From Glaciecola flavus (GTDB taxonomy: Bacteria > Pseudomonadota > Gammaproteobacteria > Enterobacterales > Alteromonadaceae): 64,000 nt of DNA. Both the position numbers and the translations under genes were made by a program. The notes under the pieces were generated by a model. The model did not search any database and had not been told where the DNA came from. It was given only the letters and a program-made list of their open reading frames with translations. Shown here one piece after another: positions 27,667-36,721 of the stretch. Location: positions 424,982 through 488,981 of the forward strand of contig NZ_JBHRSW010000005.1 in NCBI RefSeq assembly GCF_042646125.1. Reading direction: 5' to 3'. Within the stretch, counting starts at the first letter, position 1. Each line of letters begins with the position of its first letter.

Positions 27667-28428
27667 ATGTTCTCCACAAATTTGAAAACACTTGAAAATA
27701 AAGTGATTATTATTACTGGAGGAACGTCTGGCATTGGCTATGAAATAGTACGTTTATTGGCACCTAAGAATACCGTTATGGTTATTGCCCGCGCAAGTAC
27801 ACGGTTAGATAAACTGAAAAGTGAATTCTCTTCCGTAGAGGTATTCGCCGCAGACTTATCTAAACCAGAGCAGTATGAGAACCTTGCTGCCCAAATTTTA
27901 CATCGCGTAAACACGATTGACGTATTAGTCAATAATGCCGCCGTTCAATATACACCCACTTTTTTAGACGAGCATTTTTCTTACCATAGCATAGAAAGCG
28001 AAATTAACCTGAATTTTAGGTCAATATGCGCACTTAGTTATCTATTATTGCCCGCTTTGCAACATGACGAGCCAAATATACGAGAATCAGCCATAGTCAA
28101 TATCAATTCTGGCTTGGCATTAGCACCTAAATCAAGCTCTGCAATTTATTGCGCAACCAAAGCCGCTCTAGACGTCTTTTCACAAAGTTTGGCTTATCAG
28201 TTAGCACATTCCAACGTGAAAGTAATGCAGGCCTTTTTACCCATAGTTGATACACCCATGACCCGAGGCAGAGGGGAAAATAAGCTCTCTGCAAACCTTG
28301 CTGCCCAAGCCATTGTTAGTGGTATTGAAAAAGGTCAACTCGTCAATGATGTTGGCAAGGTGGCCTTATTGCGAGTGTTATTGCGTGTTGCGCCTAGTAT
28401 CGCCAAAAAAATAATGAAGAGAGCTTAA
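27667..28428 (+). CDS. Short-chain dehydrogenase/reductase (DltE-like)
   Basis: 253 residues. Classical SDR motifs: cofactor loop TGGTSGIG (near residue 18), NNAA (about 90), and catalytic YCATK with an upstream serine in NINSGLALAPKSSSAIYCATK. NAD(P)-dependent oxidoreductase of unknown substrate; it resembles the DltE-like subgroup. The first gene of a three-gene plus-strand unit (3 bp, then 9 bp gaps) with the DUF2141 and VTT genes, divergent from the Crp-like regulator. The unit may be unrelated to carrageenan use. Confidence 0.88.
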   Translation: MFSTNLKTLENKVIIITGGTSGIGYEIVRLLAPKNTVMVIARASTRLDKLKSEFSSVEVFAADLSKPEQYENLAAQILHRVNTIDVLVNNAAVQYTPTFLDEHFSYHSIESEINLNFRSICALSYLLLPALQHDEPNIRESAIVNINSGLALAPKSSSAIYCATKAALDVFSQSLAYQLAHSNVKVMQAFLPIVDTPMTRGRGENKLSANLAAQAIVSGIEKGQLVNDVGKVALLRVLLRVAPSIAKKIMKRA

Positions 28429-28431
28429 GCC

Positions 28432-28899
28432 ATGAAACCAAACATTTTTCAAAGATTAATGATGACTTTACTGTTACCTGTGCTGTCTGCACCGACTTTA
28501 TCTAAATCTACAGCAAGCGCGATACCAGCGAAAGAGGTGACGGTTCGTATTACTAATATTGACGTGAAACGCTCTGGCAGCATTACCCTTATGCTATTTA
28601 GCAACACAGGCTTTCCAAAAGACCATAATAAAGCGGTAATGATTGATAAGAAAACCGCCTTACAATCAACGCTCGAATTCCCCGTTAAAATCAACTTAGA
28701 GACATTCGCTCTAAAAGTACTACATGACGAAAATGATGACGGCCAAGTTACCAAAAACTGGACAGGCATCTTACCTGCCGAAGGACTAGGCTTTTCAAAT
28801 GGCGCCAAGATACGATTTGGTCCGCCTTCGTTTAAAAAAGCCAAGTTACGTTTAAACAATATTACTGACACGATCAATATCGCTCTCATCTACCCATAG
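28432..28899 (+). CDS. Secreted DUF2141-family protein
   Basis: 155 residues with a signal peptide. The DUF2141 pattern is clear: a beta-sandwich start (VTVRITNIDVKRSGSITLML), then VLHDENDDGQVTKNW, PAEGLGFSNGA and FGPPSFKKAKL. The acidic DENDDG loop may bind calcium. Function is unknown; family members are exported. Middle gene of the SDR-DUF2141-VTT unit. Confidence 0.88.
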   Translation: MKPNIFQRLMMTLLLPVLSAPTLSKSTASAIPAKEVTVRITNIDVKRSGSITLMLFSNTGFPKDHNKAVMIDKKTALQSTLEFPVKINLETFALKVLHDENDDGQVTKNWTGILPAEGLGFSNGAKIRFGPPSFKKAKLRLNNITDTINIALIYP

Positions 28900-28908
28900 G
28901 ATCCAGAT

Positions 28909-29559
28909 ATGAAGTCTTTATTAAAAGCCATGCTTGCTTTGGCGCTCTGTTTTGCTAGCACATTTGTTCTACTTAACTTTTCTGGCCTTGTTACGGTCGA
29001 AAAAATCGAATCATGGCTAGCCCATGCCCAAACAGTGAATCCAATATTTGTTGCAAGCTTGGTGAGTTTTTTGCTGTTTATCGATTTGTTTATTGCCATG
29101 CCGACGCTTACTGTCATGATAATCGGAGGCTATTTTCTTGGATGGCAGCTAGGCGCTTTCTCGGCGATTTCTGGTATCTTATTAGCGGGCATTTGTGGGT
29201 ATGGATTGAGTGCAAAATATGGAGACAGAATAATTGCACTTATAATTAAAGATCCCCTTAAACGAACGGAGGTGACCAAAACATACCAGCAGCACGGCCC
29301 AGTCATCATATTGCTATCTAGGGCTGTGCCTATTCTGCCTGAAGTGTCAGCTTGTATGGCAGGGATGACAAAAATGCCGTTTGGAAAATTTTTAGTATTT
29401 TGGCTGATTAGCACCGTCCCTTACGGTCTCATTGCAACGTACGCAGGCTCTATCAGCACGCTAGAAAATCCCAAACCAGCTATACTAGCCGCCGTAGGGC
29501 TTACCAGTGCAGCTTGGTTTGGCTGGTTTATGTTCAAGCAGCTCAATCGACAAAAGTAG
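28909..29559 (+). CDS. TVP38/TMEM64 (VTT/DedA-like) membrane protein
   Basis: 216 residues with about five membrane segments. VTT-domain features are FLLFIDLFIAMPTLTVMIIGGYFLG, then an LLSRAVPILPEVSACMAGMT re-entrant segment with F..RA.P.LPE. Related proteins act in lipid scrambling or membrane homeostasis. Its 3' end overlaps the GH150-like gene tail-to-tail by 17 bp, so there is no room for an intergenic terminator. Confidence 0.88.
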   Translation: MKSLLKAMLALALCFASTFVLLNFSGLVTVEKIESWLAHAQTVNPIFVASLVSFLLFIDLFIAMPTLTVMIIGGYFLGWQLGAFSAISGILLAGICGYGLSAKYGDRIIALIIKDPLKRTEVTKTYQQHGPVIILLSRAVPILPEVSACMAGMTKMPFGKFLVFWLISTVPYGLIATYAGSISTLENPKPAILAAVGLTSAAWFGWFMFKQLNRQK

Positions 29560-32551
29560 GCCTATGGCGGTGTTTTTTTACCCTAGCGCGTCTAGTAGAA
29601 ATTAAGAACAACATCATAAACCAAGGTAAAAACATGCTCCCCCCAGAAGCATTCCCTTCTGCTTGTGGTGTCGCTTGAGTAGATGGCGGTTCAGGCGGTG
29701 TGGGTGCCGTGGTTGGTTCAGGAGGTGTTGGCTGAGCATTACCAAAATCAATCACCGGAATTTCCCCACTAAAGGTAATATCTAAAAATCTAAACATACC
29801 CGCTTTAATATCGATCGTTAGAGGCATAGCCTGATTGACGCTGTAGGTCTCTTTGCTCAGCAAGTCACTTACTTCCGCAGGACTTATCGTATTGAAGTGC
29901 ACAATCGCTTGCTTGTCAGAAGGGTTGATAAAACCACTATCAATCAGTGTCAATCGTATATTCTGAGGGCCACTTTGAGCTGCTACCCATGCGACATTTC
30001 CAGAAACATTAATGGGCAAAAGTGAGGCAGCATTTTCAATTTCATCTTTAATCGTATTTGCATATGTAGTTGCAGCAAAAGTTTGCGTACCATCAGCAGA
30101 GTAATAATGCCGTCCATCGGTATAATATTCTTTCAAACCTTTTTGATACATTGGATGCATCAGATCTGTAAGCTCAAGACGAAACGTTGATTTTTGGGCA
30201 AATGCGCCGGTTTGAGGTGGCGTGATCAATACCAAGCCATTGGGATAAGGCGGTAAGAAATTCAATCGCCGTTCGCTGACACCTGCAGCATAAGTAGAGA
30301 AGTCCCACGTTGTTGTCGGAGAGCCAGGCCAGCTGCCATTTAAACGCGAAAACACCATGGGATTGTCACGTTCCTCTTGAGCATTATAGTAACTCGTCCA
30401 TTTCACATCGTTGCCCTCTTCTAGGTAGCGCTGGTCAGGCGGAGCCATGCTCAAATGAACAGGCGATAAACTAATGAGTTCTTCTCGACGAGGCAGGTAA
30501 ATAAGACCTTTTGCAAGCATACTCCAGAACAAAGACATGTAATTTTGATCAATAGGAAAATTGTCAAAACTTCTCGCGCCCAATGAGGCCGCATAGATCA
30601 TTTGTCTTAAATAACCATTTGGTAGCATTTGGTGCGAAAACTGCCGAGTACGGTCAAAACTTGTGCTATCACGGGCCACTCTTGCGCCCCATTCGTCTAC
30701 CACCCCGCTCACCCAAATACCTGTTCTGGCGGCAACGCTTAATTCCATAGATTTGTCTGTTGTTTCTTCCATTGCAGGAATAAACACATCCCTAAACTCA
30801 CCCGACATCAGACGTGACCATGCTGGTTGATAGACGATCGACTGCCAAAACGTATGTTTGTTTCGCAAAAAGAATTTGGTATTACGACTTCTGCCATATA
30901 CAGCATGAGGATAGATAAGATCATTGACCATCCATTCGGCATCTTCGTCATAAGCTTCTAGCTCAGGGTAAATCAGAATACTCTTTTTGCCATTTGCGCG
31001 ATCCATTACTTTCTGGATAGTGTCAGGTGAAAACATGTAGGGGTCATTGCCGTGTCCTGCCCAAAATGATACACCATTTGGGAATGTATAATTTGGTGCC
31101 ACGATATCGTCTAAAAATTCCTTTTGACTTAAATCGTATTTACGGCGTCCATCTCGTCTATCTCGATACGCCTTATTTTGCATACCTGAGCGATCCCAGT
31201 CCTCTGCCCGAGAAGTCCAAAATGATTTTAAAAATATCGGTGAATCATAGTTTTCCTCAATGTCTACATAAACGTCCCGCGCCACACCTGACAAAGAACT
31301 AGTGTTCTCAGACATCAACCAAACGGCTTGTGCTTGTTGCTCCCAATCTGGTTTAGAAAAAGTCATCAGTTGCTGTCGAGTCATGCTTGAATTTGCGAGT
31401 ATTTGTGAGATGTTTCCAGGGGGTACCAGCGCATGATATTCATCCTTCCACGCTGGATCTTCAATGTCTAAAACATGAATTGCCGAACCTCCACTCTGTG
31501 CACTTGCTAGTACAAACTTATTTTGCCCCGCAAACTTCCACATATCGTTATAAGAGTATCTAGAGCTAATAACTTCCACTTTACTGGGATCAAGTGACTG
31601 TGGGGTAATCAGTACTCTTGAGCCATACAGCGTAAAGAAATGGGGAGTACCGTCTATATCAACCATTTCTGTTTGACTTACTCGATAGCCAAAACGATCA
31701 ATGCCACTTCGAATTTCAGATATTTTAAAAATATTCTCAGACTGAGAATTGAGATCAAAGACGTTAAAACCCGCATTGTCGATTAGCGAAGAACTCCCCA
31801 TCATTGCCTTATATTCACCAACTAGGCTTACAACTCGCAAATCCCCTACCACTTTATTGCTTAGTGATTTACTGCGAATCGGCGTGGTTGCATTTGGCAA
31901 AAATTCATACAGTGCGCCAGAACCAGCAAGCGTATGGATAACTCCATGTAACAGTAGGCGATCAGTGCCATCTGACTGCGGGAATGGTCGCAAAAAGTTG
32001 ACTGTATGGCGGTTGTTATCGGGTTTTCGTCCTTGTCCCCAAGGCCGCAAAGTTGAATAGCTAGAAGAGGGTACTTCAGTCAACAGGTTTCCATCGGCAT
32101 TTAACCAATAAAAACTTAAGTCATAGCCACCAGCTGCAATGTATGCTTGCTCTTGCCCTCTAATAACGGTGACTGCATTCATTGGGACGTCGTTGGGTTT
32201 GAATGTCCATTGCGTTTTTCCCGCACTATTCAGGGCGAAGATACTCCCATCAGCATTAGCGATATAAATTTCGCTTTTGCCGTCATTATCGATATCTTGT
32301 ACCCATATGTCGTGGTTCATAAAGCCCGACAAGGCATTCTTCCATATGATTTCACCCCGAGTATTTAGGGCTAGTATCGCGCCTTCATAAGTACTTGCAA
32401 TTATGCGGTCTTCACCATCATGCAAAGTGTGTCGAACTTTTGTTATTGTGTGACCAACATCGAAACTTTTAATTGCCCGCTGAGCATAGACATGATTAAC
32501 AGCAAAAAAAACATAACAAATAAACGCAAAGCTAAAGTAAACCTGCTTCAT
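29543..32551 (-). CDS. Candidate GH150 lambda-carrageenase with beta-propeller and GlyGly-CTERM anchor
   Basis: 1002 residues. After a signal peptide (to about 23) comes a PQQ/FG-GAP-like beta-propeller (IIASTYEGAILALNTRGEII, VQDIDNDGKSEIYIANADGS), then a large C-terminal domain (about 420-900) I cannot match to other families. This two-part plan and size recall GH150 lambda-carrageenase, which cleaves beta-1,4 bonds of lambda-carrageenan. A Pro/Thr-rich linker (939-967) leads to SGGSMFLPWFMMLFLI plus basic residues, a GlyGly-CTERM (rhombosortase/type II secretion) tail, so it is probably displayed at the surface. Alternative: another propeller-containing hydrolase. Confidence 0.68.
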   Translation of the reverse strand: MKQVYFSFAFICYVFFAVNHVYAQRAIKSFDVGHTITKVRHTLHDGEDRIIASTYEGAILALNTRGEIIWKNALSGFMNHDIWVQDIDNDGKSEIYIANADGSIFALNSAGKTQWTFKPNDVPMNAVTVIRGQEQAYIAAGGYDLSFYWLNADGNLLTEVPSSSYSTLRPWGQGRKPDNNRHTVNFLRPFPQSDGTDRLLLHGVIHTLAGSGALYEFLPNATTPIRSKSLSNKVVGDLRVVSLVGEYKAMMGSSSLIDNAGFNVFDLNSQSENIFKISEIRSGIDRFGYRVSQTEMVDIDGTPHFFTLYGSRVLITPQSLDPSKVEVISSRYSYNDMWKFAGQNKFVLASAQSGGSAIHVLDIEDPAWKDEYHALVPPGNISQILANSSMTRQQLMTFSKPDWEQQAQAVWLMSENTSSLSGVARDVYVDIEENYDSPIFLKSFWTSRAEDWDRSGMQNKAYRDRRDGRRKYDLSQKEFLDDIVAPNYTFPNGVSFWAGHGNDPYMFSPDTIQKVMDRANGKKSILIYPELEAYDEDAEWMVNDLIYPHAVYGRSRNTKFFLRNKHTFWQSIVYQPAWSRLMSGEFRDVFIPAMEETTDKSMELSVAARTGIWVSGVVDEWGARVARDSTSFDRTRQFSHQMLPNGYLRQMIYAASLGARSFDNFPIDQNYMSLFWSMLAKGLIYLPRREELISLSPVHLSMAPPDQRYLEEGNDVKWTSYYNAQEERDNPMVFSRLNGSWPGSPTTTWDFSTYAAGVSERRLNFLPPYPNGLVLITPPQTGAFAQKSTFRLELTDLMHPMYQKGLKEYYTDGRHYYSADGTQTFAATTYANTIKDEIENAASLLPINVSGNVAWVAAQSGPQNIRLTLIDSGFINPSDKQAIVHFNTISPAEVSDLLSKETYSVNQAMPLTIDIKAGMFRFLDITFSGEIPVIDFGNAQPTPPEPTTAPTPPEPPSTQATPQAEGNASGGSMFLPWFMMLFLISTRRARVKKHRHRPTFVD

Positions 32552-32817
32552 GCTATATCCTTATATTTGTGCAACCAGTAAACATGCGTTTATTGGTTTG
32601 TGTGTTGTGTGCAATCTCACCAGTGTAAATATCTAAATTGAACGAAGTAAATACCTCAAAAACACTTTTTGACTTGTGTTTTTTCGTTGCGTGTTTTGCT
32701 TTGTCTGTTTGACAAAGCGATGACAGCGCGATGGATATTATTTGGCTATACTTGCTCGAATAATATACTCTGACTGGCTATAGTATTGAAAATTCAGGTA
32801 TTCATTGGAGCCGTATC

Positions 32818-34383
32818 ATGCCGATAAAGATGAAGTTATCACTATTCTTTGTACTCTGTAGCCTTAGTTTACTGATGCTGGGAGCTTGTCATGTAAAAAC
32901 ACCACATGAATCAGTTTTAGCAAATAAATTTACAAAGCCTAACATCGTTATTTTTTACGTGGATGATTTAGGTTTTGGTGATCTCAGCGCTTATGGCGCA
33001 ACCGCTGTATCAACACCAAATATCGATAATTTAGCTAAAAATGGGCTGCGCTTCACAGATGCACATAGTACCGCTGCAACCTGTACACCTTCACGATATT
33101 CACTGCTCACAGGTGAATATGCTTTCAGGAAAGGAATAAGAATATTGAGAGGTGATGCGGCAATGGCAATTGATCCGACGCAAGCAACCCTACCCAAGTT
33201 ACTGCAAAAAAACGGTTACCAAACTGCTGTCGTGGGCAAGTGGCATTTGGGCTTAGGAGATGGCAAAGGACAAATAGACTGGAACAAAGCGATTACTCCT
33301 GGACCACTTGAAATTGGTTTTGACTATAGTTTCCTTATCCCTTCAACTGGCGATAGAGTTCCTTCCGTTTACCTCGAAAACCGTCATGTTGTCAATTTAG
33401 ATCCGAGTGACCCCCTTTACGTCAACTACACAAAAAAAATTGGCAGCAGACCAACCGGCTATGAAAACCCAGAGCTACTCAGACAAGGCGCTGATATGCA
33501 ACATGACAAAACAATCATCAACGGCATTAGTCGAATAGGTTGGATGCAAGGTGGAAAAAGTGCAGAGTGGGTAGATGAAGATTTTCATACAATAAAAACT
33601 GACAAAGCCAAGACCTTTATAAGCGACAATGCCGACAATCCGTTTTTTTTGTATTTCTCATTTCATGATATTCATGTGCCACGTTTACCCAATAAAATGT
33701 TCCAAGGAGCAACGGACATGGGTATGCGTGGAGACGCGATAGTCCAAGTAGACTGGATGACTGGTCAAATTGTAGACCATCTAAAAGCGCTAGGATTACT
33801 TGAGAATACGCTAATTATTTTTAGTTCTGACAATGGTGCAGTCCTGACCGATGGGTATGACGACGACGCCCTAGAATTAGTTGGTTCGCACAAACCCAAT
33901 GGGCCTTTTCGAGGCGGCAAATACAGTGCTTTTGAAGCAGGTACTCGTGTTCCCTTTATTGTTCACTACCCCAAAAAGGTTAAGCCTGGGGTGAGTGATG
34001 CTTTGTTCGGACAAATAGACTTGTATGCTTCTATTGCTACCTTGCTAACTAGTGAATTGGCGAGCACTGAGGCTATTGATAGTGAAAATCACTTGGCTAC
34101 TCTTTTTAGCGCCAATAGTGAGGGCAGGCAAACCTTAATAGAAGAAACACCATTTAACCTCTCACTTCGCGATCGGCATTGGAAATATATCCAAGCAACA
34201 AACAATCGAGCTAGCTTCGTCAAAGAAAATAAAAACATAGAGGCAGGTGTAGCAGTATTCCCTCAACTATACGACCTTAATTCTGACATTGGGGAGCTAA
34301 ACAATTTGGCACCCATGATGCCAGCCCGCATCGCGGAAATGGAAAGTAAACTCCTAGCCATTAAATCTAAAACATCTAGGTAA
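32818..34383 (+). CDS. Arylsulfatase-type lipoprotein
   Basis: 521 residues; GGAG precedes the ATG by 8 nt. Lipoprotein signal LMLGAC (C24). Canonical sulfatase motifs: PNIVIFYVDDLGFGD (metal), CTPSRYSLLTG (C89, formylglycine), VVGKWHLG, FHDIHVP and SSDNGA. The full arylsulfatase/N-acetylgalactosamine-6-sulfatase-like layout (A/B type) makes this the most standard of the three sulfatases. It is divergent from the GH150-like gene across a 266-bp promoter region, and a strong hairpin follows its stop. Confidence 0.92.
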   Translation: MPIKMKLSLFFVLCSLSLLMLGACHVKTPHESVLANKFTKPNIVIFYVDDLGFGDLSAYGATAVSTPNIDNLAKNGLRFTDAHSTAATCTPSRYSLLTGEYAFRKGIRILRGDAAMAIDPTQATLPKLLQKNGYQTAVVGKWHLGLGDGKGQIDWNKAITPGPLEIGFDYSFLIPSTGDRVPSVYLENRHVVNLDPSDPLYVNYTKKIGSRPTGYENPELLRQGADMQHDKTIINGISRIGWMQGGKSAEWVDEDFHTIKTDKAKTFISDNADNPFFLYFSFHDIHVPRLPNKMFQGATDMGMRGDAIVQVDWMTGQIVDHLKALGLLENTLIIFSSDNGAVLTDGYDDDALELVGSHKPNGPFRGGKYSAFEAGTRVPFIVHYPKKVKPGVSDALFGQIDLYASIATLLTSELASTEAIDSENHLATLFSANSEGRQTLIEETPFNLSLRDRHWKYIQATNNRASFVKENKNIEAGVAVFPQLYDLNSDIGELNNLAPMMPARIAEMESKLLAIKSKTSR

Positions 34384-34396
34384 ATAAATAGCTTAA

Positions 34397-34421
34397 TGAG
34401 CACTGAATAGTGCTCAGTTTT
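34397..34421 (+). terminator. Rho-independent terminator of the arylsulfatase gene
   Basis: TGAGCACT (34397-34404), loop GAAT, AGTGCTCA (34409-34416), then GTTTT. A perfect 8-bp stem. Confidence 0.75.
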
Positions 34422-34429
34422 ATAGTGCT

Positions 34430-35132
34430 TTAGTAATGCGTAACTTTTAAACCTGAAAAGTGAGCCAAGGTACCAGGGCCTATCCATAAACCAATGTTTC
34501 CACTCACATCGCCTAGTTTCAAGTCATTCACTATGAGACTAGGTTGTTGCTGACCATTCACATATAGCTTAGCAGTCTTACCTTTTACGACAAGCCGGTA
34601 TTTAGTCCACTCGCCAGGAACAAGATCGGTGTAAGCTTCATATTGACCTGGGTTTTCCTGCCTCAATTTAAACCATGGATAGTTTGGTGAAGAGATGTAC
34701 TGAATGGTTCTGTTTCTGCGTAATTGATCATTTGCACGCGCATTGGTAGGACGTAAATATATGGCTTCGAATTTGGTCTTATCTGGAGATATTCGAAACG
34801 CAAAACCAACAAACCCTCTTGCCATGGCGTGAGCGTCTTTACGAGGCTGGCCTGACAACCATAGCTCTATCTCTCCATCTTTAAATTTCACTCCTTTCAA
34901 AATTGCGAATTTGTCATCCTTGTTGTCCGCAACCATAGAGGACTTAACGACTTGAATTGATTGTTTGGCCTTGTAGTTTACCTTCGAAATTGAGGTCTTG
35001 TTTGGCCTTGTAGTTTACCTTCGAAATTGAGGTCTTGTTTGGCTCCAAGTCGTCAATGTCAATAGTCTGCGCAAATGGTGATGTAGTCATGCATAACCAA
35101 TATAAAAATCCGATCAAATAAGCTGCCCTCAT
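34430..35132 (-). pseudogene. Secreted lectin/glucanase-fold (DUF1080-like) protein, broken by a 37-bp duplication
   Basis: The start is ATG 35132 with AAGGA upstream and signal peptide MRAAYLIGFLYWLCMTTSPF. A 37-bp tandem duplication at 34961-35043 shifts the frame: the first part ends shortly after ISKVNYKAKQ, and the rest continues in another frame (34430-34936). Removing one 37-bp unit restores a continuous protein through KVNYKAKQSIQVVKSSMVAD. The main domain (GFVGFAFRISPD, YLRPTNARANDQLRRN, LYVNGQQQPSLIVNDLKLGD) is a concanavalin A-like fold often annotated DUF1080 or LamG. Probably a sugar-binding island component that is now inactive, or switched by repeat number. Confidence 0.85.
34961..35043. 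repeat. 37-bp direct tandem duplication (2.2 copies)
   Basis: Copy 1 is 34961-34997, copy 2 is 34998-35034, and a partial third (TTGTTTGGC) is 35035-35043. The two full copies are identical, so the event is recent or a sequencing/assembly slip. 37 is not a multiple of three. Confidence 0.95.
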
Positions 35133-35537
35133 GTTTTTTCCTTTTGTCGTATAACGAACTCTGTTGTGATGTAAAATCGGCCTCAATGAGCATTGAGGCC
35201 GAAGCAAAATACCTCAAGCCCACTCATAGTGGCTTCAGAAAAACCGTTTGATTTTTCTGTATTTTTTTGTACCAGTTCTTTCTCAAGATATTGCCTTGCT
35301 AGTCAAACGACTTAGCAAGCCATAAGCCAATATTTTCACTCATAAAAACAAACACTTAAAAAAATCAAAATGAGCACATGTATCGTTTTAAAGGACTAAC
35401 GTGCGTTTATGAACAATAAGCAATCCCATTTATTACTAAATTTGTAATAATAAATTATATTATTAGCCAATTATTTCTTAAATAACTTAACCTAGAATCA
35501 TCTCAGACCTTAAAACACAAACAAACGAGGAAAAGAG
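35133..35537. other. Intergenic region with hairpins
   Basis: No gene seen. CGGCCTCAATG (35178-35188) and CATTGAGGCCG (35191-35201) form a perfect 11-bp stem with a 2-nt loop. CTTGCTAGTC and GACTTAGCAAG (35295-35319) form a second stem with one bulge. The rest is AT-rich and must hold the promoter for the alpha/beta hydrolase. Confidence 0.6.
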
Positions 35538-36500
35538 ATGCGAATTTCACACTACAAAACAATTGTATTTAGTTTTTTGACCGCGATATTAGCGATGAGT
35601 GGAGTAAGCCAAGCAACGGAAGATTTTGACCGTGTTCGCTATGGCTATGAAAAAGTTGATGGTTTAGATATTTTCTATCGCGAAGCAGGTGATCCATCAA
35701 CAACAAAACCTGCTCTTGTGCTATTACACGGGTTTCCATCGTCGTCACATCAATACCGAGAACTTTTGGCAAACTTAGGTGATGATTTTTATTTGATCGC
35801 ACCTGATTATCCGGGATATGGAGACAGCAGCTTTCCCAGTAAGGAAGAATATACCTATACCTTTGACAATATTGCAGAGACGATGGATAAATTCTTGATC
35901 CAACGTGGATTGAATCGCTATGTGTTGATGATCCAAGATTTCGGCGCCCCCATGGGTTTGCGTATAGCAAGCAAACACCCGAATAGGGTTGCGGGATTAG
36001 TCGTGATGAATGGTAATGCCTACGAAGAAGGGATCGATAGAAAAGGTTGGGGAAAAGTGGTCGATTATTGGCAAGAAAGAACCCCAGAATTGGAAAAACA
36101 CATCATTGACAACGTATTTTCATTGGAAGGTTTTAAGTGGCAATATACTCATGGTACACGCAAGCCAGAGGCTATTTTACCCGACAACTGGAACTTGGAT
36201 TACATGAAGATGTCTCGCCCTGGTCAACACGAAATTCAGCTTGGTATGTTTTATGATTATCAAAACAACATAAAAAAATACCCTGAATGGCAGCAATATT
36301 TAAAAACCAATCAACCACCTACGTTGCTAGTTTGGGGGAAAAATGACGCGTTCTTCCCAGTGGCGGGTGCCGAAGGTTACAAGCGTGATTTAAAAGATAT
36401 CGACTACAATATTCTTGATACTGGGCATTTTGCACTTGAAGAAGAGGCGCCTTTTATAACCAAGAAGATACGCGAGTTTATGAATAAGAAATTTAACTAA
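35538..36500 (+). CDS. Secreted alpha/beta hydrolase (epoxide hydrolase/haloalkane dehalogenase-like)
   Basis: 320 residues with a signal peptide ending near SQA. HGFPSSSHQ supplies the oxyanion segment. The nucleophile is probably D134 in MIQDFGAPMG, with an acid in WGKNDAFF and the histidine in DTGHFALEEEAP. An aspartate nucleophile places it with epoxide hydrolases and dehalogenases rather than esterases. It is the last gene of the island, 13 bp before tRNA-Lys copy 2. The substrate, and any role in carrageenan use, are unknown. Confidence 0.85.
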   Translation: MRISHYKTIVFSFLTAILAMSGVSQATEDFDRVRYGYEKVDGLDIFYREAGDPSTTKPALVLLHGFPSSSHQYRELLANLGDDFYLIAPDYPGYGDSSFPSKEEYTYTFDNIAETMDKFLIQRGLNRYVLMIQDFGAPMGLRIASKHPNRVAGLVVMNGNAYEEGIDRKGWGKVVDYWQERTPELEKHIIDNVFSLEGFKWQYTHGTRKPEAILPDNWNLDYMKMSRPGQHEIQLGMFYDYQNNIKKYPEWQQYLKTNQPPTLLVWGKNDAFFPVAGAEGYKRDLKDIDYNILDTGHFALEEEAPFITKKIREFMNKKFN

Positions 36501-36513
36501 AGAATGATAAAGA

Positions 36514-36589
36514 TGGTGGGTCGTGCTGGATTCGAACCAGCGACCAATTGATTAAAAGTCAACTGCTCTACCAACTGAGCTAACGACCC
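36514..36589 (-). tRNA. tRNA-Lys (TTT), copy 2
   Basis: All 76 nt are identical to the tRNA-Lys at 12618-12693, in the same orientation, with encoded CCA and anticodon TTT. It sits 132 bp downstream of cpoB, the E. coli position of the tRNA-Lys cluster. Confidence 0.97.
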
Positions 36590-36721
36590 ATCATTGAACA
36601 TTGCGCTTGCAACGGCGGCATATAATACTCATATAAGTGCGCAGTGCAAGTCTTTAATCTGTTTTTTTACAAAAATAAATTTAATTGCTTGGAAACTATA
36701 CAACTAAGCATACCGGCAGGT

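Noticed and set aside
28449..28889. 146-codon antisense frame inside the DUF2141 gene
   Set aside because: The sense strand carries a recognisable family with signal peptide and ribosome spacing; the antisense frame has none.
35569..35970. 133-codon antisense frame inside the alpha/beta hydrolase gene
   Set aside because: It mirrors a real gene with full catalytic motifs and has no independent support.
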